From Diorhabda sublineata (Eukaryota > Arthropoda > Insecta > Coleoptera > Chrysomelidae), in assembly GCF_026230105.1 (NCBI RefSeq), contig NC_079483.1:17477312-17541311 (forward strand): 64,000 nt of DNA, given 5' to 3'. Below, in pieces: positions 58,305 through 64,000 of this stretch (its first letter is position 1; each line of letters starts with the position of its first letter). Below the pieces are notes generated by a model. It was not told the DNA's origin, made no database searches, and saw only the letters and a program-made list of their open reading frames with translations. Made by a program: the position numbers and the translations under genes.

Positions 58305-58700
58305 ACGAACTCGTCGACAACATGGACTATGGAGCCGGCTCTGTTCGCGTATGATAGAAGTCTAATTTTAACGAATGCGACATCTTTGATATTGTTTTGC
58401 TAACATGTTCTTATCACAGTGACGATTTGTTTATATTGTTTTTTTTTTTAACAAATTTCTACGAAGGCATATTTATTCATTTGTTCGTTTGTTTATTTTC
58501 TAGAACTCCTTCCTGCTTGTTTAGCAGCGAGAGTCAGTATATAATTGCATGTCATAGTGAACGGGTAGAAATAGTGAATAGTAACTTAAATAAATTATAA
58601 AAGTAATGAATATTTGCTTATATAAGTAGTGATAAGTTAATTATTATAGTGTCTAGTGTAAGTGTGTGATTAAATTAAAAAAGTAAAAGGAAAAGTGTTA
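58305..58700 (+). repeat. Possible solo LTR-like sequence, copy 2
   Basis: Shares the landmark order described for 14572-14940: TTACGAAC, GGCTC, TTCTAGAACT, TATAAGTAGTGATAAG, then TAGTGTCTAGTGTAAGTGTG and AAATTAA. Similarity is patchy, so the two would be old copies of related LTRs if the call is right. Confidence 0.3.
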
Positions 58701-59414
58701 CGTTTAACTTTTTTTCGTACGTCTAGCATTCTGGCTATAAATCTAAAATGTTAAAAAATTTGGAGTTTCGCTACAGTGTACGTTAATTAGAATGTTTGCG
58801 GAAAATTTTACATGAAACTTTTAATATACATGTGCAAAACTGGTGCCTAAAATCCTCACGTTCGAAATATTTGTAATGACAGTTTGAAGGCGATTGAATC
58901 TTAGATTCTAATTCTAATTCTTTCCTCTGCACTAGAAGTAACAAGAATTGAGTCGATTGACGTTGTGAATGAATTTTAGCAGCGCGCGTCCTCGGGAAAT
59001 TAACAGAAAATGACTTTCCGCACTATTTCGAACAATGGAAAATTAGCAAAATAAAATATTTTGTATCACCAGTCTCGTTATTTGATAGCCATACCTCGTA
59101 TCTCATTAAACAGCATATTATATGATTATAAGTGCTTATTAGTCAATATTCTCGTTAAACTGAACTTTTACGATAATGACAGTAATAAAGTGAAATGTAT
59201 AAGTGATTCCGATCAATTTACGACGAATACATCGTTTTCACACGCAACAAAACGATTATTTCACCTATTTTATGATAGATAAGGTTGAAGTAGCTTTTAA
59301 TACAAAATTTACTGTTGCTGTTATAGTTTTTATCAAAATGAGAAAGTTGGCTAAAAGTATGATGATTGATTTTCATCATATTTTCCATCTACTTAAGTTT
59401 TTTGAGTACATATA
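58701..59414. other. AT-rich spacer, nothing recognised
   Basis: No supported feature before the LINE remnant. Confidence 0.45.
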
Positions 59415-59925
59415 TTTTGATGTAAGAGAAGCAGATGCGGACAGCGACCACTTAGTGACAAGAAAAATCAAAAGATCGGACGAAAAAGGAGACTACAGAT
59501 GGGAAAAAGAAAATAGAAGGAACAGATAAAGATAAAAAAGCTGTATGAAGAGCAAAGATAAATAAAGAAGATAACGTGTAGAACAAAGAAGAGCAGAACT
59601 AGACGCATTGGAAAAAGTTTTCTAAACAAAGAAATGAAGAATTTCTATAAAGAAAATAAAATACGAAAAGTGGCAAGCTGAGCAAAACACTATTTATATA
59701 AAAAATAAGAAAGGGGAAATAATAATAGATGAGACCGAAATGATTCAAAGAAGGGAAGAACATTTCAAAGAAATATTGAACGTACAAAACGGAGGTGGAC
59801 AATAAGAGTTGCTAAAAAACGGCGAATTCCCGGGAGAGGACGGAATAGAGCCAGAATTAATCAAGTATGGTAAAACTGCACTGAAGACGAGAATATATCA
59901 TATTGTAACGAAGTCTTTGCCTGTT
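59415..59925 (+). mobile_element. RTE-type LINE remnant, end of endonuclease to start of reverse transcriptase
   Basis: The plus strand reads DVREADADSDHLVTRKIK, matching the last endonuclease block (RGADxDSDHYLVRxKI) with its catalytic SDH. Broken lysine-rich codons follow, then KKGEIIIDETEMIQRREEHF then KEILNVQNG, and LLKNGEFPGEDGIEPELIKY. These are the linker (LLTDExEIxxRWxEYFxELLN) and the first RT block (LKNxKAPGEDGIxAELIKY). The element is lost after KTALKTRIYHIVTKSL. Confidence 0.82.
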
Positions 59926-60859
59926 ATACTATGAGCGGTTTCTTATTAGGAACGTGGCAATGAAACACCAAAGTGTCTGGGACTGAAATTATGATCAAAT
60001 TCAATATAAGAAGTATGCATAAATGTATAAAATATATAAAGATTTCAAATTTCAACAGAATCTTCTTTCAGTTTTTCAATTAGTAACTAGATTAAGTCGT
60101 AGACTAGAAAAGCCAAATATTTTTGAATATTTTCAACATGAAACTAGCCGTGAAAATATCAAATATACTTTTCCTGTTTTCCACTAATAATTTGATCTGA
60201 TTTAAGGCATCACGGAAGTTGAAAGTCGAAAGTTAAGCGGTCGGATTTTGTAGATTTATGTGGGGAAAATAGCTTTTCCTTTAAGAGAATAAATGTTTTG
60301 TTCGGAGAGAATAACCGCAAACTCTAGCTGTTACACTAGATATAGGTTTTTGTGTAATTTGGTAATGAAAATTATGGGGAGGAATAGATATAGGTACAAT
60401 GAATAAAACATTGGTCCATATACTTGTGAATAAGGATAATTTCCAGGATTCTAGTCCCGAAAGGAGATAATTGCCGATGTTATAGCGTAGAATTTAATTT
60501 CATTGTTTAATTTATTGCAATATCGTATAGAAAATGATTTAACCTTACTACCATTGCTTTTATATCCACCCCAAAAAGATAAAAAAAATTATTTTTAGTT
60601 ACGGGGGAGTAATAAAACATACTTTCTAACTCAAACCTAACATAAGCAAAGCTCATTTCGTAGATACTGCAATATTTAGAAGTGGACCATCCACGTGAAA
60701 GTTCTTCAAAAAGTACATGGACCCCAAAAAGTAGAACATAATTACAAGATAAGATTAATTGAAATTGTTTCAGTAGAAGTCCAAGATATCCGTGGAAGAG
60801 ACTTTATCACAGTGATTCCAAGTTAAAACAAGAGGCTAAGAAGTGGTGAGGACTCGGAA
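59926..60859. other. AT-rich spacer, nothing recognised
   Basis: No supported feature. Confidence 0.45.
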
Positions 60860-61115
60860 TTTGAGCTCGAAAGTGAATTAAGGTCCAGACATCCAGCCGG
60901 AAACAGTTAGCATCAGTTTTTCTGAATGCAAAAGGAATTTAGCCCAAGATAATCGTAATGGTGAATTTTTGGATCAACTGGATGTGGAAGTTTGTTAAAA
61001 AAACTTTTTTAGCACAATGAAAACAACGCTCATCCTCAAACAGCTGAAGAAGCTATTGTAAAAATTAGTGAATCTTTGCACGAACATCCACAGTATTTGC
61101 CAGATTTATATATCA
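60860..61115 (+). mobile_element. Probable mariner transposase fragment
   Basis: Broken frames give ESELRSRHPAGNS, QLASVFLNAKGI, and HNENNAHPQTAEEAIVKISE then SLHEHPQYLPDL. They fit mariner text SxxWRHPxSP, KVLASVFWDAKGI and HHDNAxPHTAxxxxxKIxEL-x-LPHPPYSPDL. The catalytic aspartates of the first two blocks are substituted. All three blocks are weak individually. Confidence 0.45.
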
Positions 61116-61241
61116 AAAAAATTCATGTGTGGACAAAAAATATTGTGTATTTTCCTATAACGTTTACGTTAATTTGTGTTTTTTCTGTGTTAGTTTCTTA
61201 AAGATTTTCTTAAATTATTCAATGTATAAGGTGTACAAAAA

Positions 61242-61640
61242 ATGGATGGAAAGGAATTTCGTGTGTTAATAAATCATCGCTTTCTGACGAAAAAAAAGTC
61301 CAAGCTCAGCTTAAAAACATTATTCTGACTTTGCCCAATAAAAATCAATTATTGATGAGTGGTGTGCTAAGTTTAAACGAGGCGGAATGAGCACCGAAGA
61401 TGATGCACGCTGTGGATTTCTTCTGAATCTTCTGAATCCACGGTTTTCTCCAAATTTTGCCTATAGAGACTTCTACGTGTTCTCAAACCTCAAGAAGTTG
61501 GCTAGACAGAAATTTGCGCCTATGAAGAGGTTATCGTCCAAACTGATGCCTATTTTGAAGCCAAAGACAAATCGTTCTATGAAAATCGTGTCGAAAAATT
61601 GTATGACTGCGATAATCGATGACGGTAGCCACTATATTAG
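61242..61640 (+). mobile_element. Mariner with internal deletion joining both ends
   Basis: From ATG 61242 the start MDGKEFRVLINHRFL matches the mariner N-terminus. After shifts SIIDEWCAKFKRGGMSTEDD then ARCG follows. In the same frame this passes straight into PRFSPNFAYRDFYVFSNLKK then LARQKFAP, the degraded PPYSPDLAPSDYYLFSNLKK block near the C-terminus. Another frame then gives YEEVIVQTDAYFEAKDKSFY then ENRVEKLYDCDNR. The second DNA-binding helix and most of the catalytic core are deleted. About 400 bases remain of an expected roughly 1 kb. Confidence 0.85.
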
Positions 61641-61844
61641 AAAGTACACAATCTATACAGCATATATTTCAAGATTGAAGACGTCACGTTTCTGTTTGAC
61701 GACGTTTTCAGTGAATTTGTAAACATGAAAAAAATCGTTATTTGACACAATACTTTTATTTGAAAGGCATTAGCTCAATCAATATAAAATCTGAACTAGA
61801 TTCTACTCTGGATGAGTCTGCTCCGTCGATATTAACAGTAAAAT

Positions 61845-62090
61845 ATTGAGTTTAAACGAGGCCTTACGACCTACGAAGACCAGGATTGCAGTGATTAACC
61901 AAATGAGATGACTGCTTCAAAAATGTTGAAGAAAATCCACAAAGCGGTACTGGATGATCATCGACTGAAAGTGCGCAAGATAGCAGACATATTAAGCATT
62001 TCAAAAAGTGCAGTACACGGCATGTTAACTAAAAATTTAGTCATGAGAAAGCTGTGCGCAGTCCACTTGTTGAATTTTTTCCAGTCATAG
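61845..62090 (+). mobile_element. Mariner transposase N-terminal domain
   Basis: The plus strand reads FKRGLTTYED, then PNEMTASKMLKKIHKAVLDD, HRLKVRKIADILSISKSAVH and GMLTKNLVMRKLCAVHLL. This is the second helix-turn-helix of a mariner (MLKKIHKMVLDDRRLKVRELADxxGISKSAVHxILTENLxMRKLCARWVPRLL). From 61908 the frame is open for 60 codons. The catalytic domain is missing. It is a different copy from the one ending at 61640. Confidence 0.85.
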
Positions 62091-62904
62091 TACAACGAAA
62101 CTATGACTTATTTTAACTGCCAATAATGAAACGCCTGATGTAATAATCAACAACCTAAATGTAAAAAAACTCATTACGTGTCATGTACAAAGTACTTATC
62201 TAATATTATTTTAATCAAATATTCGTATAATAAGATAAACATAAAACAAGTTAATGTATCAGTGTACATATAGAAACTGAAAATCGTTCGGTTTTACGTG
62301 GGGTGTTGTTGGAAAGACGTTGAAAACAGAAACTCTACGATGGAAACAACCGCTTTATTAGTTCTAAAATCATCCGGATGTCGCTGTTTTGTTTTAATTG
62401 TTCAAATAAACGGTCGGTTTATTTCACGTATATATTTGCTTGTTGAAACTTTATGTCCAGTTTGAAACTTAATAGCTTCTCAATAAAAATGAGTAACGAT
62501 GTCATTAAAAGGATTTCACTCGCGCAATTACCACATTTTGAAATTGAACAAAGATATGAAACTCTGTTTGTTTTTTAAATATATTCGTAAATATAATTCG
62601 AACTTAAAAGACGGTAGTAAATTTTTTTGCAATTCTTTTACGATGTAAACACATCAAACTTCTAACAGACATTGATGTGAATTCTTTGTGAACAATAAAG
62701 ATAATATATACTTTCTGAGCTCAATTCGTCTTTAATTTAATTTTCTGAAGAGCGATCTAGATTCTCCATGAGAGAATGCGAGTACGAGAGTGTGGATGAT
62801 ATAGTCGTCTCCATCAGCCACAAGATGAGTTACAGCACTCAACTGTGCTACATCTGCTGGAGGGGGATAATAGTTTTTACTGTAAATTGTCAATAAAAAT
62901 ACAT
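62091..62904. other. AT-rich spacer, nothing recognised
   Basis: No supported feature. Confidence 0.45.
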
Positions 62905-63045
62905 ATGGACAGCATTGTATATTTATTCTCTAGTGCTTTTGTAGCCTCAATATCTTTCGCAGTTGGACGATCTGAGCGCAAAAGATTTTCAAGCGTAAAA
63001 TCTTCACAATTGAAACGATTAAACCAACTACAGATTGGATGATTG
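62905..63045 (-). mobile_element. Mariner transposase N-terminal fragment
   Basis: The minus strand reads CSWFNRFNCEDFTLENLLRS then DRPTAKDIEATKALE. It resembles the first-to-second helix linker of mariners (WFxRFxxxDFxLxDxPRSGRPxxxDxxxIKALIE). About 40 residues are uninterrupted, then the match ends. The plus frame at 62845-63042 is its shadow. Confidence 0.6.
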
Positions 63046-64000
63046 TCAAACTGTTCAAAGAAGTGAATTTAACTGAAAGTGATGGAAAGCAACTGTCTAG
63101 CATGGGTTTGTATCATCTCTATCGTAAGAAATATAATTCTACAATTACGCAACAAATATAAGCTTTCGGTCAATTGGAACGAATCTTGAAATTTAATAGT
63201 TGCGTACACCCGACCATATGCAGGTTTTGAGACAACTTTTAGGGTGTCAATATACAAGTATTTACAGACTCACAGCTGGGTATCTTGAATTCCGAGATTT
63301 TTACCTAATTTAAACTTAAATGACTGGACTATTAGTTTGATGACACAGAGAAATACTAATTAAATATTGTCAATGTTAATGTTTTGTCTCTTTGTTTACT
63401 TCCTAGATCATAGCAGTTCACACAAATTTATTCACCATCTTTGTACATCCCATATTACAAATCGAATAAACTTCTTTAAAATTTTGTTTTCTTAACATCG
63501 TTATTATTACGCGGTGGAGTAGCAATAATTTTGAATTCAGTTAAATAGCACATGTGTGAAAATTTAATCCAGACGTCCTTAGAAAGTTTGTTGACAAAGA
63601 CAAACATCACGAACAGAAGACAATAAAGACCTTCATTAAAATTTTCCCGGATTAAATCGAAACACCAACATGTAGCGAATGTATGTGGCTGTTAGTGACA
63701 AACATTAATGGGATTAATAGTAGTTGTTGGAGAGTTTGTTGGACTATGAAATTCTACAAGTTTATAAATGCGGAATGAGAATCTACACTAAGTGGTAACG
63801 ATACGTCAAGATCAATGAAACTGTACGATGCTTTATTGTAAGAGTTGGTATTATTGGAAACTAACTTGAACGAACGGTATCCTTTCGGAAAAAAGTTTTC
63901 AAAACTTCAAGCACCGTTGTCAAACAACTGACTGGAACATGCTCTCTGGTGATGTGGACAAAATTCTTTTCCCTTCAGGTGTATTGAAAAAAATTCTCGG
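63046..64000. other. AT-rich spacer to window end, nothing recognised
   Basis: No supported feature. A few broken plus-strand codons at 63870-64000 could not be assigned. Confidence 0.4.

Noticed and set aside
59599..59802. Minus-strand hydrophobic frame
   Set aside because: Shadow of the lysine-rich LINE linker on the plus strand.

Overview
The window reads as strongly AT-rich intergenic DNA from an animal genome, most likely an insect and plausibly a beetle. That rests on which element families are recognisable (several mariner lineages, Tc1, Harbinger, a Gypsy fragment, RTE-type and R1/Jockey-type LINEs, and an unnamed multi-copy insect/cnidarian protein family), so it is inference, not proof. 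There are no bacterial signals: no operons, ribosome binding sites, CRISPR arrays, rRNA or convincing tRNA. I found no intact protein-coding gene. Open frames are short, and the recognisable ones are pieces of transposable elements with stops, frameshifts and deletions.

Layout. 0-10 kb: a LINE RNase H remnant, a long decayed copy of the unnamed protein family (minus strand, 1.39-2.85 kb), tandem LINE tails near 4.1-4.5 kb, a possible mariner helix-turn-helix, and several RT or tail pieces at 6.3-10 kb. 10-20 kb: duplicated Harbinger remnants (11.9-12.8 kb), a LINE RT piece, two Tc1 remnants, a 75-base hairpin and a hAT-like terminus. 20-30 kb: a 163-bp satellite with an ABA-ABA higher-order pattern beside an (AT)n tract, two LINE remnants, a transposase N-terminus, and a second tandem repeat with about 142-bp spacing (29.5-30.1 kb). 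30-46 kb: mariner remnants, a 979-bp element with 64-bp terminal inverted repeats, back-to-back RTE-type and R1-type LINEs (36.8-38.8 kb), and a mariner cut off where LINE sequence begins (44.5-45.5 kb). 46-64 kb: more mariners, a duplicated segment (49.2-52.9 kb) that may derive from a membrane-protein gene, LINEs, a Gypsy RT fragment directly joined to a tyrosine-recombinase fragment (56.3-56.7 kb), and a mariner cluster at 60.9-63.0 kb.

How the parts relate. The pieces do not form a pathway. They are an accumulation of insertions of different ages, some nested or fused. The least decayed are the LINE at 36.8-37.4 kb, the mariner at 44.5-45.0 kb (one in-frame stop), the mariner at 47.6-48.3 kb and the inverted-repeat element at 34.1-35.1 kb. 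The best candidates for follow-up are the RT/recombinase junction, the duplicated membrane-protein-like unit and the higher-order satellite. Family names come from motif recognition by eye; no database search was possible.
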